Notes: a model not told the origin generated them from the letters alone. Positions 29,362 to 39,966 are shown, counted from the stretch's first letter. The stretch: DNA of 64,000 nucleotides from Bacillota bacterium (GCA_012728375.1 JAAYFF010000021.1:1-64000), one strand, 5' to 3'. Numbers and translations: made by a program.

Positions 29362-30081
29362 ATGATTGAGATAAGCCATCTATACAAGCAATTCGGCAAC
29401 GATGTTGTCGCTTTAAAAGATTTAAATCTGGTTATTGATCGCGGCGAATTTGTCTTTATTGTGGGCTCCAGCGGTGCGGGAAAATCCACCCTCCTGAAGC
29501 TTTTATTAAAGGAAATCTCGCCGACGCGGGGCAGCATTAAAATTTTCGGAAGGGACATAACGCGGTTAAAGGGCCGTCAGATTCCCTTGCTAAGGCGGAA
29601 TATCGGCATGGTTTTTCAAGATTTTCGTCTTCTCAATGACCGGAATGTTTTTGAAAATGTGGCTTTTACCCTGAGGGTTACCGGTGCTTCCTCCAAAGAA
29701 ATCCGCAAAAGGGTTCCCCTTTCTCTGGAACTGGTGGGTCTTAAAGATAAACAATTTAAAAAGCCGGACGAGCTTTCCGGCGGGGAGCAGCAGAGGGTTT
29801 GTGTCGCCCGGGCTATTGTTAACCGCCCGGCAGTGGTTATTGCAGATGAGCCTACGGGAAATCTGGATCCCAACACTTCCATGGAGATCATGAAATTGTT
29901 TGAGGAGATAAATGTCAGGGGTACTACAGTTATTGTGGCCACCCACGCCAAGGAACTGGTGGATTATTTTCAAAAACGTGTAGTTGTCCTCGACCGCGGC
30001 CGCCTGATAAGCGATCAGGAGAGAGGAGTATATATTGATGCGCATAAGGAACCTCTTTTATTTCCTGGGGGAGGCGCTTAA
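29362..30081 (+). CDS. ftsE: Cell division ABC transporter ATP-binding protein FtsE
   Basis: GSSGAGKSTLLKLL, LSGGEQQRVCVARAI, next to ftsX. Confidence 0.95.
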   Translation: MIEISHLYKQFGNDVVALKDLNLVIDRGEFVFIVGSSGAGKSTLLKLLLKEISPTRGSIKIFGRDITRLKGRQIPLLRRNIGMVFQDFRLLNDRNVFENVAFTLRVTGASSKEIRKRVPLSLELVGLKDKQFKKPDELSGGEQQRVCVARAIVNRPAVVIADEPTGNLDPNTSMEIMKLFEEINVRGTTVIVATHAKELVDYFQKRVVVLDRGRLISDQERGVYIDAHKEPLLFPGGGA

Positions 30082-30931
30082 AAGTGTGGTCCGCCATGGT
30101 TGGATGAGCATTGCTTCTATCGCCGTCGTGGCGATGACGCTTCTCATTCTGGGTTGTTTTATGGTTTTAAATTTCAATGTGGCAAATCTGGCTGAAGATA
30201 TTAAGGAACAGGTGCAGATTGTCGTTTATATTGATGAAAATGCCGATGAGCAGACCCGGGAGAACCTCCATAATAAGCTGGTAGCACATCCCGAACTGGA
30301 TGAGGTGCGCTTTGTCTCAAAAGATGAGGCCATGGAACGCCTGAAAAGACAGATGGGCGACAGGGCCTATCTGCTGGACGGTTATACCGAGGAGGATGCT
30401 AATCCTTTGCGGGATTCATATGAGCTGCGCACGAAAGTCCCTGAAAATATTTCTCTAGTAGCCGAAGAGATTGGGAATTATCCCGGAGTAGGCTATATCG
30501 ATTACGGTGAGGGGATTGTTGAACCTCTCTTTCAGTTTACCGGAGTAATTCGCTATATCGGACTGGCTTTTATGGTTGGGTTGGCTTTAACGGCAATTTT
30601 TCTCATTTCCCATACCATCCGTTTGACCGTCTATATCCGGCGCAGGGAAATTCAGATCATGAAATATGTAGGGGCAACCAACTGGTTTATCCGTTGGCCT
30701 TTTATCTTTGAAGGGCTGATCCTTGGACTGGTTGGGGCCGTTATTCCCGTTCTTGTTGTGCAATTCAGCTACCAGGCGGCAGTAGAGTGGGTTCAAGAAA
30801 ACATTTACTTCGTTACATTGCTGCCTCCGCAACAAATCGGGACGGAAATAGCCCGTATCCTTATGCCTCTGGGCGTTGTCCTCGGCATATTGGGCAGCAC
30901 GCTTTCTGTCCGGCGGTTTTTAAATGTCTAG
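30038..30931 (+). CDS. ftsX: Cell division permease-like protein FtsX
   Basis: FtsX topology; FVSKDEAMERLKRQMG; IQIMKYVGATNWFIRWPFIFEGLILGLVGA. Confidence 0.95.
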   Translation: MRIRNLFYFLGEALKSVVRHGWMSIASIAVVAMTLLILGCFMVLNFNVANLAEDIKEQVQIVVYIDENADEQTRENLHNKLVAHPELDEVRFVSKDEAMERLKRQMGDRAYLLDGYTEEDANPLRDSYELRTKVPENISLVAEEIGNYPGVGYIDYGEGIVEPLFQFTGVIRYIGLAFMVGLALTAIFLISHTIRLTVYIRRREIQIMKYVGATNWFIRWPFIFEGLILGLVGAVIPVLVVQFSYQAAVEWVQENIYFVTLLPPQQIGTEIARILMPLGVVLGILGSTLSVRRFLNV

Positions 30932-31001
30932 GTACAGTTTTTCTCAGGGTAAAAATTGGAGAAAAACTTTCAAAGTGGATTTATAAAGGGAGGTTTTCGT
31001 T

Positions 31002-32219
31002 TTGCATTTCCCCAGGCTTCGTTTCTGCTTCATTGTAGCTCTTCTTTTTTGTCTGTTCATTACCTTTATGCTGCCTGCTTATGCAAACCAGACAGATGTC
31101 TTGAAAGAACGGATATTACAAACGCAGCAGGAACAGGACAAGATTAAAAGAGATTTGAATGCCAGAAAGGGTCAGCTGAAGGAATATCAGAGCGAGGAGA
31201 AGAAACTCCTGGCGGAGCTAAACGCCCTGGAGCAGAGCCTGGAAAAATATCGCCGCGAGCTGGACAAGCTGGAAAAAGAAATTAATAAAACACAAAGCTT
31301 AATACAAATAACCGAAGCAGAGCTGGAGGAAGCGGAAAGGCAGATACAAAAGCGGGATGAATTACTTAAAATGCGGCTGAGGGCAATTTATGAAAAAGGA
31401 GATACCGAGTATCTGGAGGTTCTTTTTCAAACTACCAGCTTTGCGGAATTTATTTCCCGGCTCAATGATTTAAAACTCATTGCGGAGAATGATTTTTTAC
31501 TTTTGGAACAGGCCTATGCTGAAAGGCAAAGAATACAGGAAAAAAAGGAAAGCCTGGAAAAGGAAAAGGAAAATTTGTTGAGCCTGAAGGTGGAAAGGCT
31601 GAAAAAGCGGGATGAACTGAATAAACAAATAGCTGAGCGAGAAAAATTGATGGAGGAAGTGCAGAAAGCCATTGAAGCTCAAGAGCGTGCCATTCGGGAG
31701 CTGGAACAGGAAGCCGGCAAAGTGGCCAACTTGATTAAACAGCTCCAGGAAGAAATGCGCAGCCTAACGGTTAATATTACTCCTTCAGGGAAATTGCTCT
31801 GGCCCCTGGCTGAGTACGGGAAATCGTGGATAACATCAAATTATGGTTACCGCACCCACCCTATTACGAAAAAAGCAGGAACTTTTCATGGGGGGGTCGA
31901 CATCGGCATTCCCAGGGAGCGCTGGCCGGGTTCTTCTTCGTATAACGGCAATCCCGTATATATCAGGGCTGCAGATAATGGTGTCGTTCTTTTTGCCGGA
32001 AGCAACGCAGGCTACGGGCGCATGGTTATTCTCTCGCACGGCAGTGAGCTCACTACCGTATACGCCCACTGTCACAGCCTGCTCGTTTCTGCCGGTCAAA
32101 AGGTGTCCCAAGGGCAGCCAATTGCAATTGTGGGTTCTACCGGTTCCAGTACGGGTCCCCATCTCCATTTCGAGGTGCGGGTAAACGGGGACAGGAAAAA
32201 CCCTATGAGTTATTTTTAA
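31002..32219 (+). CDS. Coiled-coil murein hydrolase activator / M23 (LytM) peptidase, EnvC-like
   Basis: Signal peptide, long coiled coil, HGGVDIG...HGSELTTVYAHC...GSTGSSTGPHLHFEVR. Confidence 0.93.
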   Translation: MHFPRLRFCFIVALLFCLFITFMLPAYANQTDVLKERILQTQQEQDKIKRDLNARKGQLKEYQSEEKKLLAELNALEQSLEKYRRELDKLEKEINKTQSLIQITEAELEEAERQIQKRDELLKMRLRAIYEKGDTEYLEVLFQTTSFAEFISRLNDLKLIAENDFLLLEQAYAERQRIQEKKESLEKEKENLLSLKVERLKKRDELNKQIAEREKLMEEVQKAIEAQERAIRELEQEAGKVANLIKQLQEEMRSLTVNITPSGKLLWPLAEYGKSWITSNYGYRTHPITKKAGTFHGGVDIGIPRERWPGSSSYNGNPVYIRAADNGVVLFAGSNAGYGRMVILSHGSELTTVYAHCHSLLVSAGQKVSQGQPIAIVGSTGSSTGPHLHFEVRVNGDRKNPMSYF

Positions 32220-32328
32220 TGCAATTTAAAGCTTAAGGACGTGAAGGAGTGGTATTTTTCTCGTCTGGAAGGTATAATAATTAATAATTAACAAAGTTTA
32301 TTACATATCCCTTTCATAAAATTAGAGC

Positions 32329-32349
32329 AACTGCTCAGTCTGAGCAGTT
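32329..32349. repeat. Perfect 9-bp-arm palindrome AACTGCTCA-GTC-TGAGCAGTT
   Basis: Direct reading; 13-nt part recurs at 16152. Confidence 0.7.
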
Positions 32350-32370
32350 ATAACTGAGAAACATAGAGAG

Positions 32371-33783
32371 ATGGTGCTGATGAAAAGACGGGATTTTTTT
32401 GTTGTGTTGTTATGTCTGCTTCTTTTAAGCAACATGGCAACATATTTTTATACCCGTTTTTTGTTTTTCTCTCCGGCTGCCGGAGCAGTCGGAGAACAAG
32501 GGGCCGGAGAGGGGCTGCTGGGGGAGATCCGCGATATTCTGGAAAAAAATTATTATCAATCCCTTGATGAAAAAGAGCTGACCCGCGGTGCTATTAAAGG
32601 AATGCTTGACTGCCTGGACGACCCTTATACCCTTTACCTGGAACCGGAAGCGCTGGAGGAGATGCTGGCCCAAACAACCGGTTTATTTAGCGGGATTGGT
32701 GTTGAAATTGTGGAAGATGAGGGTGAAATACTGGTTTTGCGGGTAATGGAGGGTACTCCTGCATTCCTTGCGGGATTGTGTTCGGGGGACCGCATTCTGG
32801 AAGTTGACGGGAAGAGTATGGCAAATGTCTCCCTGGACGAGGCGGCCCGGCTCCTTCGGGGACCGAGGGGAACAGAAGTTACGATTACATTCAGGCGGCC
32901 CGGAGAAGATGAATTGTTTACTGCAACGCTGATCAGGGAACAAATTGAGCGCGATACGGTCTTTAGCAGTTGCCTGGAAGAAAGATACGCTTATATTAAA
33001 GTTACCAGCTTTGATCAGGGCACTGCCGGGGATTTCCGAAATGCTGTCATGGCGCTGGAAAACGAAGGCCTGGACGGAATGATTATCGACCTGCGCGATA
33101 ACCCCGGCGGGCTTTTTGACGAGGCCATCAAAATGGGTGAGTTTATTGTGCCTGAGGGAGAAATAACCCGCGTGGTTGATCGGGACGGGAAAGTTCTCAG
33201 CCGTTATCTTTCTCGGGCCAAGCCAAAAGATTACCCGGTCGCGGTCCTGATAAACCAGTATACAGCCAGTGCAGCGGAGATTATCGGGGGAGCACTGCAG
33301 GACAGCGAAAGGGCAGTGTTGGTGGGGATGCCCACTTTCGGGAAGGCTTCGGTGCAATACCTGCAAACTTTGAGCGACGGCGGAGGCCTTCGCTATACCA
33401 TTGCCAGGTATTTAACACCCAAAGGAAAAGATCTTCATAAGAACGGCCTTAAACCGGACTACGAGGTAGAGCTGCCGGATGAGTACTACCTTAAAAACCG
33501 GCCGGTCCCCCGGGATATCAAGCCCGGAGACACAGGCCCAAAGGTCGTGCTCCTGCAGGTCATGCTCAATTGCTTAGGATATGATCTGGAGATAACAGGT
33601 GTTTTTGATGAACCGCTTGTAGACTCTTTGCAAGCCTTCCAGGCGGAGAACGGCCTTAGCACGGGAATGCTCGACGATCCCACCAGAGAGTCTATACGCC
33701 GCCGCTTGGCCGAAAAAGCCGGGGAGCTTGATGAGCAGCTTCACTTTGCCTTAAATTTATTAAAAAGCCAGGCGGGTTCCTGA
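32371..33783 (+). CDS. Carboxy-terminal processing protease (S41, PDZ, peptidoglycan-binding)
   Basis: PDZ domain, GMIIDLRDNPGGLFDEA, YTASAAEIIGGALQD, C-terminal PG_binding_1. Confidence 0.95.
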   Translation: MVLMKRRDFFVVLLCLLLLSNMATYFYTRFLFFSPAAGAVGEQGAGEGLLGEIRDILEKNYYQSLDEKELTRGAIKGMLDCLDDPYTLYLEPEALEEMLAQTTGLFSGIGVEIVEDEGEILVLRVMEGTPAFLAGLCSGDRILEVDGKSMANVSLDEAARLLRGPRGTEVTITFRRPGEDELFTATLIREQIERDTVFSSCLEERYAYIKVTSFDQGTAGDFRNAVMALENEGLDGMIIDLRDNPGGLFDEAIKMGEFIVPEGEITRVVDRDGKVLSRYLSRAKPKDYPVAVLINQYTASAAEIIGGALQDSERAVLVGMPTFGKASVQYLQTLSDGGGLRYTIARYLTPKGKDLHKNGLKPDYEVELPDEYYLKNRPVPRDIKPGDTGPKVVLLQVMLNCLGYDLEITGVFDEPLVDSLQAFQAENGLSTGMLDDPTRESIRRRLAEKAGELDEQLHFALNLLKSQAGS

Positions 33784-33818
33784 GAAGACCGCTTCTGCTG
33801 TTCGAGAGGAGAAAAACT

Positions 33819-35108
33819 GTGCAATTTTGGGTCAATATTTTTTTTCTGATGCTAAAAACCATGGCCTACTGCCTGGTTAATCCATATTTTTGGCTGGTTG
33901 TCCTTATTGTTATTATCCAGTACCGCAGAACGGTAAACCTGGAAAAGAAATTATTCGGCCATGCCGTCAATAACATCTGGCAATTTACCGTTTCTTCGGT
34001 ATTGTATGGTATCCTCGGCGGCTTTTTCGGCAGCGTTCTCCTTTTGTTGCTGGGAATTTCACTGGACAGCGTTGGAATTGCCTACCTCTGGCCTGTGGCC
34101 ATTTTTCTTTTTTTGTTTAATCCCCGGTTCTTATGTTTTGCCTATGCAGGAGGAATTGTTGCCGTCTTTTCACTTTTTCTCCGCGTTGTGCTGCCTGTTT
34201 ATCCTGTGCTGGGTAAAAGCAAAATACTGACAGACGCTGCGAACATTCATCTTCCCAGCCTTCTGGCACTGATTGGAATTCTACATTTGACCGAATCTTT
34301 TTTAATTTACCTGAGCGGCCATCGCGGAGCAAGTCCGGTTTACCTGAAAACTTCAAGCGGGGAAGTTGTGGGGGGATACAGCCTGCAACGCTTCTGGCCG
34401 CTTCCTTTAATTGGCCTGTGGGCGCTGGCGGTGGCAGAAAACTCCCAGATGTTTGTGGGAGGAATTTCCATGCCCGAATGGTGGCCTCTCCTGGGTACAG
34501 TCATGAACGTAGGGGTGGATGAAAAGGTTATTTATTTTATGTTTCCCATTGTCGCCGGGCTGGGATATAGCGATATGGCTCTTTCCAGCGATCCGAGCAC
34601 AAAGAGGATTAAAGCGGCAAAAAATTTGGCTATTTACAGCATTCTCCTTTCAGCGGCAGCAGTAGCCGCGGTCTATGTACCGGCCATAACTATTCTTGCA
34701 GCCCTTCTGGCCCCGCTGGGACATGAATATTTAATTCGCAAGGGAAACCGGGAAGAATACTCCCGCCCCCCTCTTTTCAGTGCCAATTGTGCAGCCGGAC
34801 TGCAGATCCTGGCTGTGCTGCCCCATACTCCCGCGGAAAAAGCAGGGCTGCAGAACGGAGACAGCCTGTTGGAAATAAACGGCATAGAGATTAACTCTGA
34901 ATTTGATTTTTGGAATGCCCTGCGCTTTAATAACCTTTTAATACTGAAAATTAAGCGGAAGGACATGATTATCAACGTTCCGCTGCAGGTGTCTTCTTCG
35001 TCTGCCTACAATTTTGGCGCAATCTTTGCTCCTGGGAAATATGCCGGAGCTTACGTGGAGATAAGCAAAGGGGCTCTTTGGGACAGATTTAAAAGGAGAC
35101 GCTCCTAA
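33819..35108 (+). CDS. Multi-pass membrane protein with C-terminal PDZ domain (MinJ-like)
   Basis: N-terminal TM segments, PDZ ILAVLPHTPAEKAGLQNGDSLLEINGIEI; downstream of ctp as minJ is in Bacillus. Confidence 0.8.
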   Translation: MQFWVNIFFLMLKTMAYCLVNPYFWLVVLIVIIQYRRTVNLEKKLFGHAVNNIWQFTVSSVLYGILGGFFGSVLLLLLGISLDSVGIAYLWPVAIFLFLFNPRFLCFAYAGGIVAVFSLFLRVVLPVYPVLGKSKILTDAANIHLPSLLALIGILHLTESFLIYLSGHRGASPVYLKTSSGEVVGGYSLQRFWPLPLIGLWALAVAENSQMFVGGISMPEWWPLLGTVMNVGVDEKVIYFMFPIVAGLGYSDMALSSDPSTKRIKAAKNLAIYSILLSAAAVAAVYVPAITILAALLAPLGHEYLIRKGNREEYSRPPLFSANCAAGLQILAVLPHTPAEKAGLQNGDSLLEINGIEINSEFDFWNALRFNNLLILKIKRKDMIINVPLQVSSSSAYNFGAIFAPGKYAGAYVEISKGALWDRFKRRRS

Positions 35109-35239
35109 AGCTCTTTGTTTTTCAGGTTTTTGCCCGGACCGGGCTTTTGTGATGCCCTTTTTTGCTGCGGACGGTATATCGCCGCGATTATTGGTAAAAA
35201 TACCTGCAGAAAAGCAACATTGAATGAAAGAAAGGGCAG

Positions 35240-35726
35240 ATGACTATGCAACCTGAAGAATTTAAACAAAAGGTGTCCCGGATCGTCAACAGCATTCGTC
35301 AGAATCGGTATAAGCTGGAGCAATATTTGATTACCATGCAATCACAGCAGCAGGTTATTTTGGACAGCCTGCAAAGGCTCATGGACGAACAATTGGCATT
35401 GCAGGGAAATATTACGGGAAGCCTCTCCCAATTTGAAGAAAAGGCGGGAACCGGTCAGGGGCTGCAGGGAATCTTTTATGGAAATCCCCTTTTAAAGAGC
35501 GAGATTATGCAAAAAAGAGTGGTTTTAGAGCAAAGCCTGCAACAAGCTTCGGGAAATGGGCTCGAAGGTGCAGTTCAATATACAGCAGGCCGGAAAGAGC
35601 ATTCAGGATATCGGACGCTATGTTTCTCCGGAAATGATGCAGGCGGAAAGGGATGTGGAGGCTCTATTGGAGTTCCTGCCGGCAATTCGGGAAAGCGGTA
35701 TTCTTGTGGAAAGTAAAGGCAACTAG
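35240..35726 (+). CDS. Small helical/coiled-coil protein of unknown function, apparently split by a frame change near 35556
   Basis: Frame of ORF 35240-35716 gives a helical N-part; +1 frame from 35556 to 35726 gives MGSKVQFNIQQAGKSIQDIGRYVSPEMMQAERDVEALLEFLPAIRESGILVESKGN*. Confidence 0.55.
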
Positions 35727-35754
35727 AACAGAAAAGGATGGGAACGGGCCAAGC

Positions 35755-35783
35755 AAAAAAAACTACCGGCATATTACCGGTAG
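35755..35783 (-). terminator. Intrinsic terminator for htpG (minus strand)
   Basis: Minus strand: CTACCGG-TAATATG-CCGGTAG-TTTTTTTT. Confidence 0.85.
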
Positions 35784-35815
35784 CAAATTTTTAGAAGATC
35801 CTAAGGTTTTAGTTT

Positions 35816-37690
35816 TTAAGTCATTAACTTACAGATACTATTAGAAAATTCTACCGGGTCGTCTACCGGTAACCCTTCAATAAGAAGCGCTTGATTATAG
35901 AGCAAATTGGTGTAAAAGGCCAGTTTTTCCCTATCTTCTGCAAATGCTTTCCTTATAGGTTCCATTACTTCATGGTTAACATTGATTTCCAGTATTTTCT
36001 TTGCTTTGATGTTCTTGCTGTAGGGCATGGCTTTCAGCACTTTTTCCATTTCAATTGTAACTTCGCCATCGCTGGACAGGCAGACGGCGTGATTTTTTAA
36101 TCTTTTCGATGCCCTGACGTCAGTGACCCTATCGCCCAAAATTTCTTTCATCTGCTTAAACAGCTCATCATAATCTTCTTTTTCCCCGGAGGTTTTGTCT
36201 TCTTCCGTATCTATTCCCAGGTCGCCGCTGGAAACGGATTTAAATTCCTTATCTTTGTATGAACCCAGCATTTTTATGGCGAATTCATCGATATCATCGG
36301 TAAAGTAGAGAATCTCATATCCTTTATCCGTCACAAGCTCTGTTTGCGGCAGCTTCGCCAATCTTTCAATAGAATCGCCCGCGGCGTAGTAAATATATTT
36401 CTGCTCTTCAGGCATTCTGGAAACATACTCATTTAAAGTGACCATTTTTTTCTCCTTTGATGAATAAAAGAGCAGCAAATCTTTCAGTAAATCTTTATCA
36501 ATGCCGAAATTGCTGTAAACGCCATATTTTAATTGGGGGCCAAAGGATTTATAAAAGGTTTCGTATTTATCCCGTTCATTTTTTAAAAGGTTTTCCAGCT
36601 CATTTTTAATTTTTGTGTTAATGTTTTTGGCGATCAGCTTCAACTGCCGGTCATGCTGCAGCATTTCCCTTGATATGTTGAGGGACAGATCCTCCGAATC
36701 AACCATACCTTTGATAAAGCTAAAATAATCCGGCAGCAAATCCGGGCATTTATTCATAATCAAGACACCGTTTGAATATAATTCCAGTCCTTTCTCGTAC
36801 TCTTTTGTATAATAACCAAAAGGCGGTTTTTCCGGTATGAATAAAATGGCGTTATAGCTTACGGCACCGTCGACGCTGACATGAATGTGTTTGAGCGGCT
36901 TGTCAAAACCGTAGTGTTTTTCCGCATAAAAATTCTCATAGTCTTCCTGCTTCAGCTCGTTTTTATTCTTTTTCCAGATGGGAACCATGCTGTTAACGAT
37001 TTCTTCCTCTTTGTATTCCTCGTACTCTTTGTCGCTGCCCTCTTTAAGCCTTCTTTTGGTTATATCCATTTTTATGGGGTATCTGATGAAATCGGAGTAT
37101 TTTTTGATAATGGATCTTATTTTATACTCTTCAAGATAATCGTCAAAGTTTTCCTCTTCGGTATTTTCTTTAATTTTAAGGATAACATCTGTGCCGTATG
37201 ACTCTTTTTCGCACGGTTCAATGGTGTAACCTTCGGAACCTGAAGACTTCCACATAAAGGCCTCATCGCTGCCGAAAGCCTTGCTGACTACAGTCACTGT
37301 GTCTGCGACCATAAATGCTGAATAGAACCCCACGCCGAACTGCCCGATAATATCATGCCCATCCTTGATTTCGTGTTCATTCTTAAAGGCCATGGACCCG
37401 CTTTTGGCTATTACGCCGAGGTTCTCGTCAAGCTCTTCCTTTGTCATGCCTATTCCCGTATCGGTAACTTTTAATATTCTGTTCTTTTTATCTATAATTA
37501 CCTTAATGTAGTAATTATCCTTGTCAAAGGTCAAGGAATCGTCGGTCAACGTTTTATAATAAATTTTGTCGATGGCGTCGCTCGCATTGGATATAAGTTC
37601 TCTTAAAAAAATCTCTTTGTGAGTGTAAACGGAGTTAATCATTAAATCCAATAGCTTTTTTGACTCTGCTTGAAACTGTTTTTGGGCCAA
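35816..37690 (-). CDS. htpG: Molecular chaperone HtpG (Hsp90)
   Basis: [42 protein letters not shown]. Confidence 0.97.
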   Translation of the reverse strand: MAQKQFQAESKKLLDLMINSVYTHKEIFLRELISNASDAIDKIYYKTLTDDSLTFDKDNYYIKVIIDKKNRILKVTDTGIGMTKEELDENLGVIAKSGSMAFKNEHEIKDGHDIIGQFGVGFYSAFMVADTVTVVSKAFGSDEAFMWKSSGSEGYTIEPCEKESYGTDVILKIKENTEEENFDDYLEEYKIRSIIKKYSDFIRYPIKMDITKRRLKEGSDKEYEEYKEEEIVNSMVPIWKKNKNELKQEDYENFYAEKHYGFDKPLKHIHVSVDGAVSYNAILFIPEKPPFGYYTKEYEKGLELYSNGVLIMNKCPDLLPDYFSFIKGMVDSEDLSLNISREMLQHDRQLKLIAKNINTKIKNELENLLKNERDKYETFYKSFGPQLKYGVYSNFGIDKDLLKDLLLFYSSKEKKMVTLNEYVSRMPEEQKYIYYAAGDSIERLAKLPQTELVTDKGYEILYFTDDIDEFAIKMLGSYKDKEFKSVSSGDLGIDTEEDKTSGEKEDYDELFKQMKEILGDRVTDVRASKRLKNHAVCLSSDGEVTIEMEKVLKAMPYSKNIKAKKILEINVNHEVMEPIRKAFAEDREKLAFYTNLLYNQALLIEGLPVDDPVEFSNSICKLMT

Positions 37691-37728
37691 CCTTATCTCC
37701 CCCTTAAGTTGTATATTGCCGTTTATTG

Positions 37729-37759
37729 AAAAAACGAACCCGGTTTCACCGGGTCCGTT
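37729..37759 (-). terminator. Intrinsic terminator between hsp20 and htpG (minus strand)
   Basis: Minus strand: AACGGACCCGG-TGAAA-CCGGGTTCGTT-TTTT. Confidence 0.8.
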
Positions 37760-37782
37760 GAAAATGGTTGAAAATATTAAAA

Positions 37783-38220
37783 TTATTCAATATCTATTTT
37801 TACGGAATGCTCACCTTTAACAATTTTGGGGACAATAATATTAAGTACCCCGTCTTGAAGCTTTGCCTTAATTCCTTCTGTTTTGGCATCAGCCAGGTAG
37901 ATTGATCGCTTCATGGAGCTGAAGGTTCTTTCCCGGTGAAGGTAATTTTTATTTTCTTCGCTGATATTTTCTTCCCTGTTGACGGAAATGGTAAGCCTTC
38001 CTTCGTACATTTCAATGTTTACTTCTTCTTTTTTTACACCGGGAAGTTCCGCTTCAATAAGGTACTCCCTTTCGTTTTCCTGAACGTCTACTTTAAAAGT
38101 GCTTCCAATTCTGCTCCTTCTTGGCCATGTATCGTTAAAAAAGTCGTCAAGCATGTTGTAGAAGTCCTCAAAAACAGGCGGTCTGATGCTTAAGTTTCTG
38201 TTAAAGGGTACTAATCCAGC
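37783..38220 (-). CDS. Hsp20/alpha-crystallin family small heat shock protein
   Basis: [58 protein letters not shown] at 38220 preferred. Confidence 0.95.
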   Translation of the reverse strand, partial: AGLVPFNRNLSIRPPVFEDFYNMLDDFFNDTWPRRSRIGSTFKVDVQENEREYLIEAELPGVKKEEVNIEMYEGRLTISVNREENISEENKNYLHRERTFSSMKRSIYLADAKTEGIKAKLQDGVLNIIVPKIVKGEHSVKIDIE

Positions 38221-38252
38221 CATGATTAACAACTCCTTTACCGATTTTTTTG

Positions 38253-38279
38253 TTAGCACTCGAAGTAGGTGAGTGCTAA
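38253..38279 (-). promoter_or_regulatory. CIRCE operator (HrcA-binding site), perfect consensus
   Basis: TTAGCACTC-GAAGTAGGT-GAGTGCTAA. Confidence 0.97.
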
Positions 38280-38283
38280 TTAT

Positions 38284-38312
38284 GGTATACCATATTTTTT
38301 CTTTTGTGTCAA
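38284..38312 (-). promoter_or_regulatory. Putative sigma-A promoter for hsp20 (TTGACA-N17-TATACC on - strand)
   Basis: TGTCAA 38307-38312 and GGTATA 38284-38289 on + strand, abutting CIRCE. Confidence 0.75.
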
Positions 38313-38330
38313 GAAAGTTTTTTAACGTTA

Positions 38331-39014
38331 TTAACGTTTGTTATTCATTCTTAGTTTGCAGGAATTAATGAAGGCCTTAAAAATGCTTTGCTGTTCAGCA
38401 GAGTGCTTAAACATCAGTTCTGGGTGCCACTGAACCCCCAGTACCCAGGAATGCAGCTCCGATTCCACGGCTTCAATGATCCCGTCGGGAGAGCAAGCCA
38501 GGGCAACTAATCCCTTCCCCAGTTTGTGGATGGCCTGGTGATGGAATGAGTTTACTTCAATGGTTTCTTTGCCGAGAATTAGCTTTAATTTTCCCTCCTT
38601 GATTTTCACATTGTGCACCGGTTCATCATTTGCCGTTTCCGGCCAGTGTTTGATCTGTTTGCCGCTCTGTTCCTTAATATCCTGAAGGAGCGTTCCCCCC
38701 AGGGCTAGATTGAGGAGCAGCGTTCCCCCGCAAATGGTAAGTATCGGTAGATCCCGCTGCAATGCCCTGCGCAGAAGGAACATTTTAAAATTGTCCTGGA
38801 CGGGGCTTTCTGCCTCGCAGTTGAAGAGGATCCCGCTTAAACCGTCCAGGTAATAGTTTACAGTCGCCTCCTCGCCGGAAGGGATGAGCACGGGCGCTCC
38901 CCCTGCCTGGGAAACCGCGTCTGTATAAAACGCAGGTAAAAAATGGCAGTTTACTTGCTGCTTATCATAGTCAACTTCCTGTAAAGTGGCAGTTATGCCG
39001 ATAAGTGGTTTCAT
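38331..39014 (-). CDS. Class I glutamine amidotransferase-like gamma-glutamyl-GABA hydrolase (PuuD/peptidase C26 family)
   Basis: KPLIGITATL, TICGGTLLLNLALGGTLLQDI, GVQWHPE. Confidence 0.9.
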   Translation of the reverse strand: MKPLIGITATLQEVDYDKQQVNCHFLPAFYTDAVSQAGGAPVLIPSGEEATVNYYLDGLSGILFNCEAESPVQDNFKMFLLRRALQRDLPILTICGGTLLLNLALGGTLLQDIKEQSGKQIKHWPETANDEPVHNVKIKEGKLKLILGKETIEVNSFHHQAIHKLGKGLVALACSPDGIIEAVESELHSWVLGVQWHPELMFKHSAEQQSIFKAFINSCKLRMNNKR

Positions 39015-39197
39015 GCCGCCCGGTCTCCGTTTTTAATATACTTTTTATTTTAACTGATTGTAAGCTATCATAGAAGTAATCCTTGTTGCAAGGAAGAAAG
39101 GGCTCTTGTAAAATTTTTTTAGAGCCGAAAAAAGGATAAGGGGTATTTGTTTTTTTATTTTTAAAAAACAGGTTAAGAATTGAAAAGAGGTGCCGGC

Positions 39198-39854
39198 TTG
39201 AAAAGAAGAGCAATTATTTTTGATCTTGACGGGACTCTCCTCGATACCCTGCAGGATTTAGGGGAGGCCATGAATGCCGTGCTAGATGAGCATAACTTTC
39301 CCGGACATCCTGTCAGCGATTACCGCTTTTTTGTTGGCGAGGGGATGGAAGACCTGGTGCGGAAGGTTCTGCCGGAACAGGAAAAGGGCAATGAAGCCCT
39401 GATCGAAAAAATGGTGGAAAAGATGCGGAAAGAATATTGCCGGCGCTGGTCCCGGCATAGCCGGCCATACCCCGGGGTGCCGGAAATGCTGGAGAGGTTG
39501 GAAGGCTGCGCCTTGCCCAAAGCTGTTTTATCCAATAAGCCGCACCATTTTGTGGAAGAGATGGTGAAAAAATTGCTTGGTACCTGGTCATTTGCCGTTG
39601 TGCAGGGAGCATTGCCGGGAATTCCGCTCAAGCCGGACCCGGCTGCTGCCCTGGAAATAGCCCGGGAGATGAAAATTCCGCCCGGGGAAATTATCCTTGC
39701 CGGAGATTCAGGTATTGACATGCAGACCGCTGAGTCCGCGGGGATGTACGGGGCCGGCGTGTTATGGGGCTTTCGCGATGCCGACGAGCTGCTGGCTGCC
39801 GGCGCGCGCACGCTCCTTTCCCATCCCCGGGAGCTTTTCGAGCTTTTCAAATAG
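39198..39854 (+). CDS. HAD-family phosphoglycolate phosphatase-like hydrolase
   Basis: RRAIIFDLDGTLLDTLQDL, LSNKPHHFVEEM, KPDPAAALEIAREM, GDSGIDMQTAESAGM. Confidence 0.9.
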   Translation: MKRRAIIFDLDGTLLDTLQDLGEAMNAVLDEHNFPGHPVSDYRFFVGEGMEDLVRKVLPEQEKGNEALIEKMVEKMRKEYCRRWSRHSRPYPGVPEMLERLEGCALPKAVLSNKPHHFVEEMVKKLLGTWSFAVVQGALPGIPLKPDPAAALEIAREMKIPPGEIILAGDSGIDMQTAESAGMYGAGVLWGFRDADELLAAGARTLLSHPRELFELFK

Positions 39855-39966
39855 CTTGCCCGGCTTTTGACTGGAAGGGTAGTTTTGTGATATAATTATT
39901 TGATAATAATTATCCTGCTTTGCAAAAATATGAATGCAGACAATTAAGAGGAAGGCGTTTGTTAAA

